A DNA stretch of 64,000 bases from the NCBI RefSeq assembly GCF_039729015.1, contig NZ_CP155792.1:1884001-1948000 (forward strand), read 5' to 3'. The translations under genes were made by a program, and so were the position numbers. How positions within the stretch are numbered: position 1 is the first letter of the stretch; every line of letters starts with the position of its first letter. Below, one piece after another: positions 36,618 through 45,450 of this stretch. The notes below the pieces were generated by a model. It had not been told where the DNA came from. It searched no databases and worked only from the letters and a program-made list of their open reading frames with translations. Source of the stretch: Blastococcus sp. HT6-30 (lineage in GTDB: Bacteria; Actinomycetota; Actinomycetes; Mycobacteriales; Geodermatophilaceae).

Positions 36618-37223
36618 TCAAGAGCTGAGCGGACACCCGTGGGTGCCGATACATCCTCGGCAGGACGCCTGGTGACGCCGTCCCCACGCCCGCGAGCTGA
36701 TCCGACGAGCGCCCGAGGGGTCGACGGTCGTCGCCCGCGGCGTCCAGTCCTCCTCAGAGGACCGGCCTGCGATCGGGCAGTGGCCACGGGACGGCCAGCC
36801 GGCGAGGGCGATCCAGGTCTCGGCCAGACCGTCGGGGCGCCGCACGATGCCGAGCGCGATGGACGGCCCGCTCGGCTGTTCGTGTGTGCGCATCAACGGC
36901 ATCGAGAGCGCGTACTCGCTCACCGGTACGCCCGCGCGTGAGGTTGCGTCACGAGCGGCCCGGAGGTCGTGCCGGATGAGGTCTGCGCAGGGCGTCTCCG
37001 GGATCGCCCGGAGGTCGAGGCACGCGGCGAGATAGGCGTGCTTCAAGGCGGCGAGCTTGTACCGGTTGCGGTCCGGTGGCGTGAACAGCAGCGAGAACAG
37101 TGGCGTCCACCACCATCCGTCGCCACGCCGGGATGAACCGCAGCGGCGGCAGGCAGGGGTCTGGCGAAGCCGGCTCCTCACCGCAGTGATGCTGCTACCC
37201 GCGCCTGACATCGCACGGATCAC
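36618..37223 (-). CDS. hypothetical protein
   Basis: Up to 201 residues. The central part (NRYKLAALKHAYLAACLDLRA, then IPETPCADLIRHDLRAARDA, ALSMPLMRTHEQPSGPSIAL) has strong coding character; the N-terminal 35 residues and the C-terminal 50 are Arg/Ser/Gly-rich and may be out of the true frame. It lacks a signal peptide and a recognisable domain. GTG start is a guess. It could be a decayed gene in this pseudogene-rich stretch. Confidence 0.4.
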   Translation of the reverse strand: MIRAMSGAGSSITAVRSRLRQTPACRRCGSSRRGDGWWWTPLFSLLFTPPDRNRYKLAALKHAYLAACLDLRAIPETPCADLIRHDLRAARDATSRAGVPVSEYALSMPLMRTHEQPSGPSIALGIVRRPDGLAETWIALAGWPSRGHCPIAGRSSEEDWTPRATTVDPSGARRISSRAWGRRHQASCRGCIGTHGCPLSS

Positions 37224-37379
37224 CGTCCGCGCTGCTCGATCCGGCGGCTCGGGAAGGGAAGGCCTGCTGCGCAGCCTTCCCGACGTCCCGTCAGCCCTCC
37301 TGCGAAGGCACCCGATCCCGCCGGATCTCGGCGCCGACCTACGGATGCTGGACGGGGCGAGGGGGGCTGACCGCAGCCT

Positions 37380-37745
37380 TCACCGCCGGAGCGATCGGGT
37401 CCACGCCATGAGCCAGGCGGCCTCCAGGACCGCATCCAGGAGATACATCCGGCTGATCCGGTGGCGGCTTCCGTAGTAGATGTCCACGGCAGCCAGCACG
37501 AGCGCCGTGCCCATGCCGATCCGGCGAGCGGCCGCGATCCCGTCCGGGGAGGGTTCGGCCCGGAGTTGGGCGACACCGTTGACGACCATGAGCCCGCTGA
37601 CCGTCCGCACCAACCAGCGGTCGACCTTGGGGCCGGTGACCGCCTCGAAGCTGGCCATATGGACCAGCGGCCAGGAGCCGCCGACCACGTTGAACAGGCC
37701 GTGCGCCCGCGCGAGCCGTACGTCCGCCGACGAGACTGCCCTCAT
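37380..37745 (-). CDS. small membrane protein of unknown function
   Basis: 121 residues. ARAHGLFNVVGGSWPLVHMASFEAV, GPKVDRWLVRTVSGLMVVNGVAQL and GMGTALVLAAVDIYYG suggest three or four hydrophobic helices. The HGLFNVVGG...FGPKxDRWLVRTV pattern occurs in actinobacterial hypothetical proteins. The ATG is preceded by GGGGAGGACAA, a strong ribosome binding site. Appears intact. Confidence 0.7.
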   Translation of the reverse strand: MRAVSSADVRLARAHGLFNVVGGSWPLVHMASFEAVTGPKVDRWLVRTVSGLMVVNGVAQLRAEPSPDGIAAARRIGMGTALVLAAVDIYYGSRHRISRMYLLDAVLEAAWLMAWTRSLRR

Positions 37746-38033
37746 TTGTCCTCCCCCTCCCGGCGGGTGCGAGGCCCGAACGTCCGGCGGGGCTGCCGAA
37801 CCGCACCGCTCACCGACTCAGGGCTGGCACCACAGCGACGACCGAACTGATGGGCGGGCCAAGCCTTCAGTCATCGGGCAGTTCGGACGACCGGTCGGGA
37901 TCATCCAGGCGGTGCACACCCGAGTTCGGCCCTCCGTCGAGGAGGTCGCCGTCGGTGGACAAGGCGATGTCCTCCACCCGGTAGTGGATCGTCTGCACGC
38001 GGATCCAACCGCGGGTTCCCGAGGAGGGACGCG

Positions 38034-38211
38034 TCAGGTCTTGCTCTTGCCGGCGGCGCTGGAGTGCTCGTGCCGGTCGTCGCTGTGGGGCACGTGGTTG
38101 ATCTGCTTCGAGGCGCCGGTGGTCACCCCGGCGGCGCTGGGTGACTTCCCTTCCCTCTTCGCCTCACGGACCGCGGCTCGCTGGGCATCTGCATCGTTGT
38201 TCTTGGCCATG
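38034..38211 (-). pseudogene. frameshifted small hydrophilic protein
   Basis: Starts MAKNNDADAQRAAVREA, then one extra base near 38160 shifts the frame, after which KREGKSPSAAGVTTGASKQI and NHVPHSDDRHEHSS, AAGKSKT run to a stop. Joined, it is a 58-residue hydrophilic protein of a kind seen in related actinobacteria (MAKN...SPSAAGxTTGASKQ). One C in CTTCC at about 38160 is the likely indel. A gene with a simple error or a recent pseudogene. Confidence 0.55.
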
Positions 38212-38350
38212 GCTCATGGTTTCCCCGCAAGAGGAGCAGGCACACCTCCGGGACGCCGCTGATCGGGGGCCGCGGGCCACTCGTGCACCGCCCAAGCCTC
38301 GGCCGGGCCGCAGGGCTTGCTCACCGTGCGCCGGGGCAGTCCCGCGCGAT

Positions 38351-38425
38351 GCAGATGGACTCGACTCCGAGGATGCGACCCTCGACGACGTCGTCGCGAT
38401 TGGCGTCGATGAAGGCGACTACTTC
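38351..38425 (-). pseudogene. IS3-family transposase OrfB, N-terminal remnant
   Basis: In the -1 frame relative to orfA: VVAFIDANRDDVVEGRILGV then ESIC, the conserved OrfB start. Similarity ends abruptly after ESIC, so the integrase core is absent. Confidence 0.7.
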
Positions 38426-38763
38426 TTGTGTTGGCGGTCGAGCTCCGCCCCGAAGAAGGACGCCGCTCGCTTCAGGATCTCGTTCGCGCGCTTGAGTTCG
38501 CGGTTCTCTTGCTCGAGCTCCTTGATCTTCCTCGCCTCCGCCGTCGTCACACCCGGGGCGTGCCCATCGTCCACGTCGACCTGCTTGACCCACTGGCGCA
38601 CCGATTCCACGCCGTAACCCAGCTGAGCCGCGACCCGCTGCACCGTCCCGTGCTCGGTCCCCAGCTCCGCTCGCAACGTACGGACCATCCGGACCGCCGC
38701 CACCTTCTCCTCCGGGCTGTAACGCCGGGTCTGCGGCTTCCCCGGCACCTGCTCCTTCGGCAT
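38419..38763 (-). CDS. IS3-family transposase OrfA
   Basis: 114 residues from the ATG. Helix-turn-helix segment RRYSPEEKVAAVRMVRTLRA and YGVESVRQWVKQVDVDDG, then a leucine-zipper-like coiled coil KIKELEQENRELKRANEILKRA ending in SFFGAELDRQHKK. This is the normal DNA-binding OrfA. In intact elements a programmed -1 frameshift near its end makes OrfAB; here OrfB is truncated so transposition in cis is impossible. Confidence 0.88.
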   Translation of the reverse strand: MPKEQVPGKPQTRRYSPEEKVAAVRMVRTLRAELGTEHGTVQRVAAQLGYGVESVRQWVKQVDVDDGHAPGVTTAEARKIKELEQENRELKRANEILKRAASFFGAELDRQHKK

Positions 38764-38877
38764 GGCTCCATCCTCGTTTCCAAGGTCAGGAGCTCCAAGA
38801 AACCCAGGGCGCTTCATGGTGCCGGACGCACCACCTTGACGCGCGGCCTCCGCAACCGGCGACTAGCACCAGGACGC

Positions 38878-39501
38878 TCAGCCGGTCGGGCCCTGCGCCT
38901 GGGCATCGTCAGCCTTGGTTTTCATGGGCTGGGATCGTCGGGACAGCTGGCGGGCGGCCAGCAGGACGAGGAGGACACCACCGATGACCGCCGATGTCGT
39001 CGCCGCGCTCCAGCCCGCCTCCCCGGCCTCCTCGCCTCCGGAGGGGATCTCGCCGGTGCGCAGGCCTTCGGCGAGCGCCGTTACCGCAGCGCTCCAGTTT
39101 CCGTTGATGACCTCCGGCTGGGCCGCCGTGGTCACCAGCTGGTCGACCTCCGTGGCGTCGTAGGGGAACGTGTCCCCCAACCACCACTGGTACTCGTTGT
39201 CCTCCACTGCCATGGCGAACAGAAGATAGGAGGAGCCGAGCTCCGACTGGGTCGCGATCTGCTCCGCCCAGTCCGCTCCGGCCTCCTCGAAGCTCGACAC
39301 GAGGACCACGTGCAGTGCTTCCCCGGTCTCGTCGCGGACGGCTTCGAGGGTGCGCCGGACCTCGGCCGCGTCGCTGCCCAGCACACCGTTCGGGTCGGTC
39401 AGCAGGTCGTCCACCGGAAAGGGCGGTTCGGCGACGGCCGGCCCCGTCCCGGTCAGCACGAGGACCGCGAGGCCGACAAGGACGGTGATCAGGCGGTGCA
39501 C
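38878..39501 (-). CDS. TPM domain (YgcG-like) membrane-anchored protein
   Basis: 207 residues. Signal peptide MHRLITVLVGLAVLVLTGTG with cleavage likely after AVA at residue 24. TPM domain from about 28 to 150 (VDDLLTDPNGVLG, LHVVLVSSFEEAGADWAEQI, EYQWWLGDTFPYD). Then a Gly/Glu linker and one hydrophobic helix AVIGGVLLVLLAARQL with a basic cytoplasmic tail. TPM proteins are linked to membrane complex quality control, but function here is unknown. The GTG was chosen because GGAGG lies about six bases before it. Confidence 0.8.
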   Translation of the reverse strand: MHRLITVLVGLAVLVLTGTGPAVAEPPFPVDDLLTDPNGVLGSDAAEVRRTLEAVRDETGEALHVVLVSSFEEAGADWAEQIATQSELGSSYLLFAMAVEDNEYQWWLGDTFPYDATEVDQLVTTAAQPEVINGNWSAAVTALAEGLRTGEIPSGGEEAGEAGWSAATTSAVIGGVLLVLLAARQLSRRSQPMKTKADDAQAQGPTG

Positions 39502-39582
39502 TCTGCTTCCTCCACCGAGGCGGATCGGTCGGGGACGGGCGTGGGGGGACCTCACGAGTTCGTGGCGTCCGGCGCCGCACCG

Positions 39583-40899
39583 TCAGGCCCGCGCGCGGCG
39601 CGCCGCGCGCGGGCGGCGGCCTCCGCCGCCATTTATTTGCTCGAGCGGTCCCCGGCCCACCGCCTGGCGCCAGGCCACCGCGAAGGCGAGGGCCACCGCG
39701 ACCTGCACCAGGTAGCCCGGGGTGGCGCTGAAGGAGTCGAGGGGTGAGTTGATGAACAGGACGTGGGCGGTGTAAAGGGTGAGGGTCATGCCGCCGGCCG
39801 CGGCGATGGGGAGCAGGACGGTCCCGGCGCGGCGGGCGAGGAGCAGCATGCCGCCGAGCACCGCCGTCGCCACCCCGATTGTGTGGATCAGGTCCAGGGG
39901 GGTGGAAGTGTGCGGGGCGATGGTCGCCAGCCACCACCAGGTGCCTGTCGGGGTGACCCCGCCGCTGCCGAAGACCAGGAGGTCGCCGACCTCTGCCCCG
40001 CTCAGGCCGCTGGCGGCCGCGGTCGCGTAGAGCCGGGACTCACCGCCCAATGCCCCCAGCAGCACGCTGGACAGAGCCCAGGCTCCGGCCCCGGCGGCCG
40101 CACCGACGGCGAGCAGGCGGACGGCGACCCGGTGCTCGGACAGCCGCAGGCGGCCGATCGCGATGCCGATGCAGATGTAGGCCATCCAGGGCAGTGCCGG
40201 GTAGAGCCCCGTGACGGTCAGCTTCAGCAGCAGTCCGAAGGGGTCCGTGAAGACCTGACCGAGGGCGACGTTGTCGGCGGACGCTGCCGGCAGCGCCGGG
40301 CGCGCGAGGTGGCTGAGCACCGGGACGACCACCGCGATCGTCACCCCCACGGCAAGGAGCGCCCGCGTGGAGAGCAGGACTGCGGGGATCGCCAGGACGA
40401 AAAGCACCGCGTAGTAGACGAGGATGACCGTGGCCACCCCCGGGTCCGTCCAGCCCAGCGCCAAGCCCACGGCGGCGATGACCCCGGCGCGTGCGGCCAG
40501 CGACGCCGCGGCCGCCTTCCGGTCACCGGGCCCGACCCGCCGCCGCCCGGTCATGAACGCGATGCCGATCCCGGCGAGCAGCGCGAACGTGGCGGCCGAC
40601 TGCCCCGCGGCCAGAGCGTAGTGCCAGGTGACGTCGCCGTCGTCGTCGTAGGCCCAGAGGGAGTGCACCGCCATCATCCCGAGTAGGGCCAGGCCTCGGG
40701 TGGCGTCCACGCCGGCCAGCCGGCCCAGGGCTGTCAGGGTCGACGGGGCAGAATCCTCCCGCCTGCCGGCCTCCCGCCTGCCGGCCCCCGGAAGGCCGCG
40801 CAGCTCGGGATGCCGGCGCGAACCCGGACCAGTCGGCTGGGGGGCCTCGGCGGGGGTGGGGCCGGACGCCCGTGCCGCGGGGCACTGGTGGTCCCGCAT
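39583..40899 (-). CDS. HGSNAT-like/DUF418 multi-span membrane protein
   Basis: 438 residues. After a Pro/Gly/Arg-rich N-terminal 50 residues, RLAGVDATRGLALLGMMAVHSLW is the first membrane helix and signature of the heparan-alpha-glucosaminide N-acetyltransferase catalytic-domain-like family. About ten more helices follow, and the C-terminal GGMTLTLYTAHVLFI matches the DUF418 end. Likely acyl transfer or unknown membrane function. Ends with an Arg/Ala-rich tail. Not linked to neighbours. Confidence 0.75.
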   Translation of the reverse strand: MRDHQCPAARASGPTPAEAPQPTGPGSRRHPELRGLPGAGRREAGRREDSAPSTLTALGRLAGVDATRGLALLGMMAVHSLWAYDDDGDVTWHYALAAGQSAATFALLAGIGIAFMTGRRRVGPGDRKAAAASLAARAGVIAAVGLALGWTDPGVATVILVYYAVLFVLAIPAVLLSTRALLAVGVTIAVVVPVLSHLARPALPAASADNVALGQVFTDPFGLLLKLTVTGLYPALPWMAYICIGIAIGRLRLSEHRVAVRLLAVGAAAGAGAWALSSVLLGALGGESRLYATAAASGLSGAEVGDLLVFGSGGVTPTGTWWWLATIAPHTSTPLDLIHTIGVATAVLGGMLLLARRAGTVLLPIAAAGGMTLTLYTAHVLFINSPLDSFSATPGYLVQVAVALAFAVAWRQAVGRGPLEQINGGGGRRPRAARRARA

Positions 40900-40977
40900 C
40901 AGGAGCCCACGCCGTGATCACGGGAACGGAGCGGGGACAGCCGGGAGAACGGCGGCAGCGACTGCATGCCACCACGA

Positions 40978-41320
40978 TGCGTCGGCCCGGTCACCCAGCG
41001 CCTGGTCACCCGGTGGCCGTCCTCGTCCAGGACGAGGTCACCCACGATGTGCACCGCGTCGCCCCGGGCGACCGGGTCCTGTAACGCAGGTGGCGATGCA
41101 ACGGACGACGACGTCCTCCAGGCTGAACCGCTTGGTCAGGTAGTCGTCGCCCCCCGGCGGTGAGACCGGCGAGGGGTCCCCGGCGGCTCCTTGGCGATCA
41201 CGGACCAGACCGGCAGCGCCGGTGCGTCCCCGCGCAGCCGGACGAGCATCTCGAACCCGGTGGCGTCGGGAAGCTTCACGTCGAGCAGGTCGCGACGAGC
41301 ACCCGGGGGAGCGGTCAACG
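40978..41320 (-). pseudogene. decayed OmpR-family response regulator
   Basis: Minus-strand pieces in changing frames: DLLDVKLPDATGFEMLVRLRG (receiver phosphorylation-site region; LDxKLPD), then GGDDYLTKRFSLEDVVVRCI (the conserved Lys loop, normally DYLTKPFS), then AVHIVGDLVLDEDGHRVTRR (linker to the winged helix). The N-terminal strand and the DNA-binding domain are missing. Several indels; clearly non-functional. Confidence 0.6.
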
Positions 41321-41599
41321 CGCACGTCGCGGATCGAGTGCTCTAGTGCTGCAGTCGACGTCATGCCGCTACGGTCGGCGGCGAACCTTGGCCGTCCCTG
41401 GACGTAGGGATGGAAGTGCCTGGACGGCCGGTGGACCAGCCGGGCAGCCGGCTGTGGGGCCGCTGTGAGAAGCGGCCGTGGGCGGGCAGGCTCCTGCTGC
41501 GCCCGGCAGACTCCGGAAGGGCGCACGGTCCGGTCGGGCCGGATGACGGAGGGCTTCCCGGATGGACGTGCGGGAGTCGGGCTCCGGCGTTGGGCGACG

Positions 41600-42540
41600 A
41601 GCCGGTCACCGGGCTTTCCCAGCGGGAGGCCGAGGCCCGGCGGCGCGGGGGCGAGGGCAACGTCGCCGTCAGTGCGTCGTCCCGTGGCTACGCCCGGATC
41701 CTGCGCACGAACGTCTTCTCGTTCTTTCAACATCATCCTGTTCGTCATCGGGGCCGCCCTGCTCGCGCTGGGCCGCTACAGCGACGCCTTCACCAGCGTC
41801 GGTCTCGGCCTGGTCAACGCAGCCATCAGCGCCGTGGAGGACATCCGGGCCAAGCGCAAGCTCGACCGGCTCCAGCTGCTCGGCCGGAGCCGGTCACCGT
41901 CATCCGGGACGGCCGGGACGTCGAGGTGGTGCCGGAGACCGTCGTCCGCGGAGACGCCGTCCACGTGCGCCCCGGTGAGCAGCTCGTCGTCGACGGCCCG
42001 CTGCTCGACGGCGGCCGGGTGGACGTCGATGAGTCCCTGCTGACCGGGGAGTCCGAGCCGCTGCACAAGTTGCCCGGCGACGACCTGCTGTCGGGCAGCT
42101 TCTGCGTCGGTGGCGAAGGGCCCCAGCTGGCCCGGGACGTCGGCGCCGCCAGCTACGCCAGCCGGCTCACCGCCGACGCGCGCCAGGTCACCAGCGACAA
42201 GACGCCCCTGCAGAACCGGATCGAGTTCGTCCTCCGGCTGGTGACGCTGCTCGTCGCGCTGATGAGCGCGACGATCCTGTTCCAGGCCGCGCTCGAGGGG
42301 ACTCCCTCTGGTCCGGGTCGTGCAGACCACCGCGGTGCTCTCCGGCCTGGTGCCCTACGGCCTGTTCTTCCTCGTGACCGTCGCCTACACCGTCGGCGCA
42401 GCCAGGAGCAGCGGCCGCGGCGCCCTCGTGCAGCAGGTCAACGCCATCGAGTCGGTGACCAACGTGGACGTCGTCTGCCCCGATAAGACGGGCACGTTGA
42501 CGACGGGCCGGCCACGCCCATCGAGTACGAGACCATCACC
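41600..42540 (+). pseudogene. multiply frameshifted cation-transporting P-type ATPase
   Basis: Three frames together give GLSQREAEARRRGGEGN, TNVFSFF(N)IILFVIGAALL, GRYSDAFTSVGLGLVNAAIS, PEPVTVIRDGRDVEVVPETV with the actuator motif DESLLTGESEPLHKLPGDDL, a membrane part (LVRVVQTTAVLSGLVPYGLF) and finally NVDVVCPDKTGTLTTG. DKTGTLT is the phosphorylated motif; everything after it (nucleotide-binding and C-terminal membrane parts) is absent. Shifts occur near 41725, 41880 and 42310. It resembles MgtA/calcium-type pumps. The adjacent OmpR remnant and this ATPase decayed together. Confidence 0.75.
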
Positions 42541-42759
42541 CACACACCGGCAGCTCAGGCCGCCTGACCCAACCTGTCACCGGTCCGTGCAGCAGTCCCA
42601 ACCGGATCACCTCATCGGGCGGATCGCCGAGACGTAGCGCCTTCCCGGCGGCATCCCCACTGCCAGGGCATTCACAGGTGTCATGCAGTCGCATCCACAG
42701 TCGGGGCCGCCAGTCTCCCTTGGCACGCCCCGGAAGAGGGCCTGAACAGAAGGATGACG

Positions 42760-44244
42760 ATGCTGCTGAGGTACGCCCGACGTGAACTAACTCGGCGTCG
42801 ACGCCAGACGATCATCGTGGCCGCGGGGCTTGCACTCGCGGTGGCGCTGGTGTTGGTGGTCAACTCGGCGTCCACCGGCGTGCGCGACGCACAGTCGGGG
42901 GTGCTGGAGTCGATCTACGGGGTCGGCACGGACGTCACCGTGACGCAGGCTGCGGAACCGGGTCAGAGCGGCCGTCAGGGGTTCCAGTTCGGCGCCGAGG
43001 ACGGCGCCGACGGGGGGGACACCACCCGGATCGAGCAGCAGAACCTCAGGGTCGCGATGGGCACGGCGGCGATGGACGCTTCCGCGCTCAACACGATCGA
43101 GAACCTCAGCGGCGTGGACGCCGCGGTTGCGACCCTCTCGCTGACGAGCACGTCTCTCACCGGAGAGCTCCCCGACGACACCCAGCAACCCGCCGAGCCG
43201 CCCGCTGGCGGCCCACCGGGTGCCGGGGGATTTCGTGGCGGCAACTTCGGGGTCAGCACGTTCTCCATCGAGGGGGTGGAGCCCGGTGCCGCCGCGCTCG
43301 GGCCGCTCTCGTCCGCCGAGGTGACCGACGGGCGAGGATTCACCACCGACGACCGGGGGCAGGCCGTGGCCCTCGTCTCGCAGTCCTACGCCGACAGCGA
43401 GGCGCTCGCGGTCGGTGACGCGCTGACGATCTCAGGAACCGAGGTGGAGATCGTCGGGGTGCTGACGTCGGACAGTTCCGCCGGCACGCTCTCCGATGTC
43501 TACTTGCCGCTGGACATGGCCCAGGAGATGGCCGGTCTCGGCGACCAGGTCACCGACGTCTACGTGCAGGTCGCGTCCGCGGACACCGTGGACCAGGTCG
43601 CCGCGGACATCTCTGTGGAACTACCCGAAGCGACGGTCTCCACGCAGTCGGATCTGGCGTCGAACGTCTCGGGTTCGCTGTCGTCCGCCTCTTCGCTGGT
43701 GAGCACGCTGGGCACCTGGCTGTCCGTGGCGGGGCTGGTCCTGGCCTTCGCCCTGGCTGCCCTGTTCACCATCTCCGGGGTCACCCGGCGTACCCGTGAC
43801 TTCGGCACGCTGAAGGCGATCGGCTGGAGCAACGGCCGCATCGTGCGCCAGGTGGGCACCGAATCGCTCATGCAGGGCGTTCTCGGCGGCGTCGCCGGTC
43901 TGGCCATCGGCCTGCTGTCGATCCTGGCCATCAACGCGGCCGGCATCACGCTCTCCGGCCAGACAGGAAGCTCAACTCTGCCTGCGGCCGCTGACGGCGC
44001 CGCGGCCGCCGGGCAGATGCCGATGGGACCGAGCGGCGCTGGACCCTTCGGCGGTGGACGTGGCGGAAACCCGATCGCCGACCAGACGAGCAGCGTCGAC
44101 GTCGTCCTGAGCGCGCCCGTGAACGTGACCATCGTCCTGCTCGGCATCACGCTGGCCCTCGTCGGCGGTCTCGTGGCCGGCGTCCTCGGGGGCTGGCGGG
44201 CCGCCCGGCTACGTCCGGCAGCGGCCCTTCGCAGCATCGACTGA
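42760..44244 (+). CDS. ABC transporter permease (MacB/FtsX type)
   Basis: 494 residues. One N-terminal helix (RRRQTIIVAAGLALAVALVLVV), a large extracytoplasmic MacB-like periplasmic domain (about 35-300) that is Gly/Ser-rich, then three C-terminal helices including SVAGLVLAFALAALFTISGVTR, with the FtsX motif RRTRDFGTLKAIGWS. A Gly/Pro/Met-rich extracytoplasmic stretch (PMGPSGAGPFGGGRGG) sits between the last helices. The ATG was preferred over an ATG six bases earlier because AGAAGG then has normal spacing. Forms an exporter with the downstream ATPase; substrate unknown. Confidence 0.85.
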   Translation: MLLRYARRELTRRRRQTIIVAAGLALAVALVLVVNSASTGVRDAQSGVLESIYGVGTDVTVTQAAEPGQSGRQGFQFGAEDGADGGDTTRIEQQNLRVAMGTAAMDASALNTIENLSGVDAAVATLSLTSTSLTGELPDDTQQPAEPPAGGPPGAGGFRGGNFGVSTFSIEGVEPGAAALGPLSSAEVTDGRGFTTDDRGQAVALVSQSYADSEALAVGDALTISGTEVEIVGVLTSDSSAGTLSDVYLPLDMAQEMAGLGDQVTDVYVQVASADTVDQVAADISVELPEATVSTQSDLASNVSGSLSSASSLVSTLGTWLSVAGLVLAFALAALFTISGVTRRTRDFGTLKAIGWSNGRIVRQVGTESLMQGVLGGVAGLAIGLLSILAINAAGITLSGQTGSSTLPAAADGAAAAGQMPMGPSGAGPFGGGRGGNPIADQTSSVDVVLSAPVNVTIVLLGITLALVGGLVAGVLGGWRAARLRPAAALRSID

Positions 44245-44270
44245 CCTGTCCTGACCTGACCTGACCTGAT
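44241..44270 (+). repeat. pentanucleotide tandem repeat (CTGAC)
   Basis: Six consecutive five-base units, CTGAC CTGTC CTGAC CTGAC CTGAC CTGAT, beginning at the permease stop codon and ending 12 bases before the ATPase start. Slippage would alter the spacing between the two genes but not a reading frame. Confidence 0.85.
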
Positions 44271-44282
44271 CGGAGACCGACG

Positions 44283-44960
44283 ATGTACGTGCTCACAGAC
44301 GTCAGCAAGACCTACTCCTCGGACAAGAAGACCATCACCGCCCTCGACAAGGTGAGCCTCACCATTCCCGCAGGGCAGATGGTCGCCGTCGAAGGCCCGA
44401 CCGGGGGAGGAAAATCCACGCTCCTTCAGATGCTCGGTGCCGTCGACCGGCCCACGTCCGGCTCGGTGCGCCTGGGTGACGAAGACCTGTCCGAGGCTTC
44501 CGAGCGGCGCCTGACCGAACTGCGCGCCCGCGAGATCGGGATCGTCTTCCAGTCGTTCAACCTGATTTCGACGCTGACCGCTCAAGAGAATGTCGAGACG
44601 GCGTTGGTTCCGCTCGGTGTCTCCTCGTCCGAGCGGCGGGAGCGCGCCGCCGCGGCCTTGGCGGTAGTGGGACTCGCGGACCGGCTCGACCACCTACCGC
44701 CACAGATGTCCGGTGGGCAGCAGCAGCGCGTGGCCATCGCCCGGGCGATCGTGAAGCAGCCGCGTGTCCTGCTCGCCGACGAGCCGACCGGGAACCTGGA
44801 TGAGCCCACTCGCGACGAGATCATCGCGATCCTCGAACAACTCTGTCGGCAGCAGCAGCTGACGCTAGTGGTCGTGACACACGATTCCGCCGTCGCGGCG
44901 CGAGCCGAGCGCCGGCTGCGGATAGTGCGTGGCAGATTGCAGGAGCGTGCGGTCGTGTAA
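44283..44960 (+). CDS. ABC transporter ATP-binding protein (LolD/MacB type)
   Basis: 225 residues. Walker A is GPTGGGKSTLL near residue 39, signature MSGGQQQRVAIARAI, Walker B VLLADEPTGNLDEPTRDEI, switch His in VVTHDSAVAARA. The LLADEPTGNLD form is typical of LolD/MacB exporters. Walker A has Thr where most have Ser. Paired with the permease upstream; a strong hairpin lies about 210 bases downstream. Confidence 0.9.
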   Translation: MYVLTDVSKTYSSDKKTITALDKVSLTIPAGQMVAVEGPTGGGKSTLLQMLGAVDRPTSGSVRLGDEDLSEASERRLTELRAREIGIVFQSFNLISTLTAQENVETALVPLGVSSSERRERAAAALAVVGLADRLDHLPPQMSGGQQQRVAIARAIVKQPRVLLADEPTGNLDEPTRDEIIAILEQLCRQQQLTLVVVTHDSAVAARAERRLRIVRGRLQERAVV

Positions 44961-45171
44961 CAACCTGCCGGACGTGGTATCGGTGCAGGCCGAGGGCTGC
45001 GTCCGTGCCACCATGTTGACCTCCCTCCCCTCGGTTCATCCCGATTTGCTGGAGTCCGCACTCGTTGCGTATGCAGCCTGAGCTCCAGGAACGGACGTCG
45101 TAGAATCTCGGCGGACACGCTGCCCGACGCCCAGTGCTGCGGCCGCCACCTTCGCCCCGCTTCGGTGACAC

Positions 45172-45207
45172 ACCCGCCGGGGTCCTTGGCTGAGGACCCC
45201 GGCGGGT
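45172..45207 (+). terminator. terminator hairpin after the MacB-type ABC genes
   Basis: Perfect 15-base-pair stem (ACCCGCCGGGGTCCT with AGGACCCCGGCGGGT) around a six-base loop. It lies far downstream of the ATPase stop, just before the IS630 remnant. Confidence 0.7.
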
Positions 45208-45245
45208 CGACCGTCGGGCTCGTCTGATCCTGTCTTCCCCGCAGG

Positions 45246-45450
45246 AGATGCGAGATTGCGCATCGCGTGCAGGTCCGGGCCATCGACAACGACGAGGGCA
45301 ACCAGTTGTTGCGCATCGTCCGCCACAGCAGCGGATTGGTGGTGACCTTGTGAAGAGCCCAGGTCGTGCTGCTCTCGGCCCTGGGCAGGGACGTCCCGAT
45401 GATCCGAAGGTGACGTTCGCCAGCCCCGACCCGGTGCGGGACGTGATCAA
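45246..45450 (+). pseudogene. IS630-family transposase remnant
   Basis: EIAHRVQVRAIDNDEGNQLL then RIVRHSSGLVVTL ends in a stop codon, followed in shifted frames by RAQVVLLSALGRDVPMIRR and VTFASPDPVRDVINN. This is the N-terminal helix-turn-helix region of IS630-type transposases (relatives read ...DNDEGNRLLRIVRRGSGSVVTWRRAQMVLLSAQG). A stop replaces the Trp codon and a later frameshift occurs. Catalytic domain absent. Confidence 0.7.

Larger units (their letters stand above)
38351..38817 (-). mobile_element. truncated IS3-family insertion sequence
   Basis: Contains a full-length orfA and only the first 25 or so codons of orfB, so the 3' part of the element with the DDE catalytic domain is missing. 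The left end probably lies just upstream of TGAAGCGCCCTGGGTTTC on the minus strand. No matching right end exists. Confidence 0.75.

Noticed and set aside
38428-39747. Plus-strand open frame of over 400 codons across the IS3 remnant and TPM gene
   Set aside because: It reads antisense to the transposase and the TPM protein, both recognisable on the minus strand.
41410-42600. An intact P-type ATPase
   Set aside because: The motifs lie in three changing frames and nothing homologous follows DKTGTLT.
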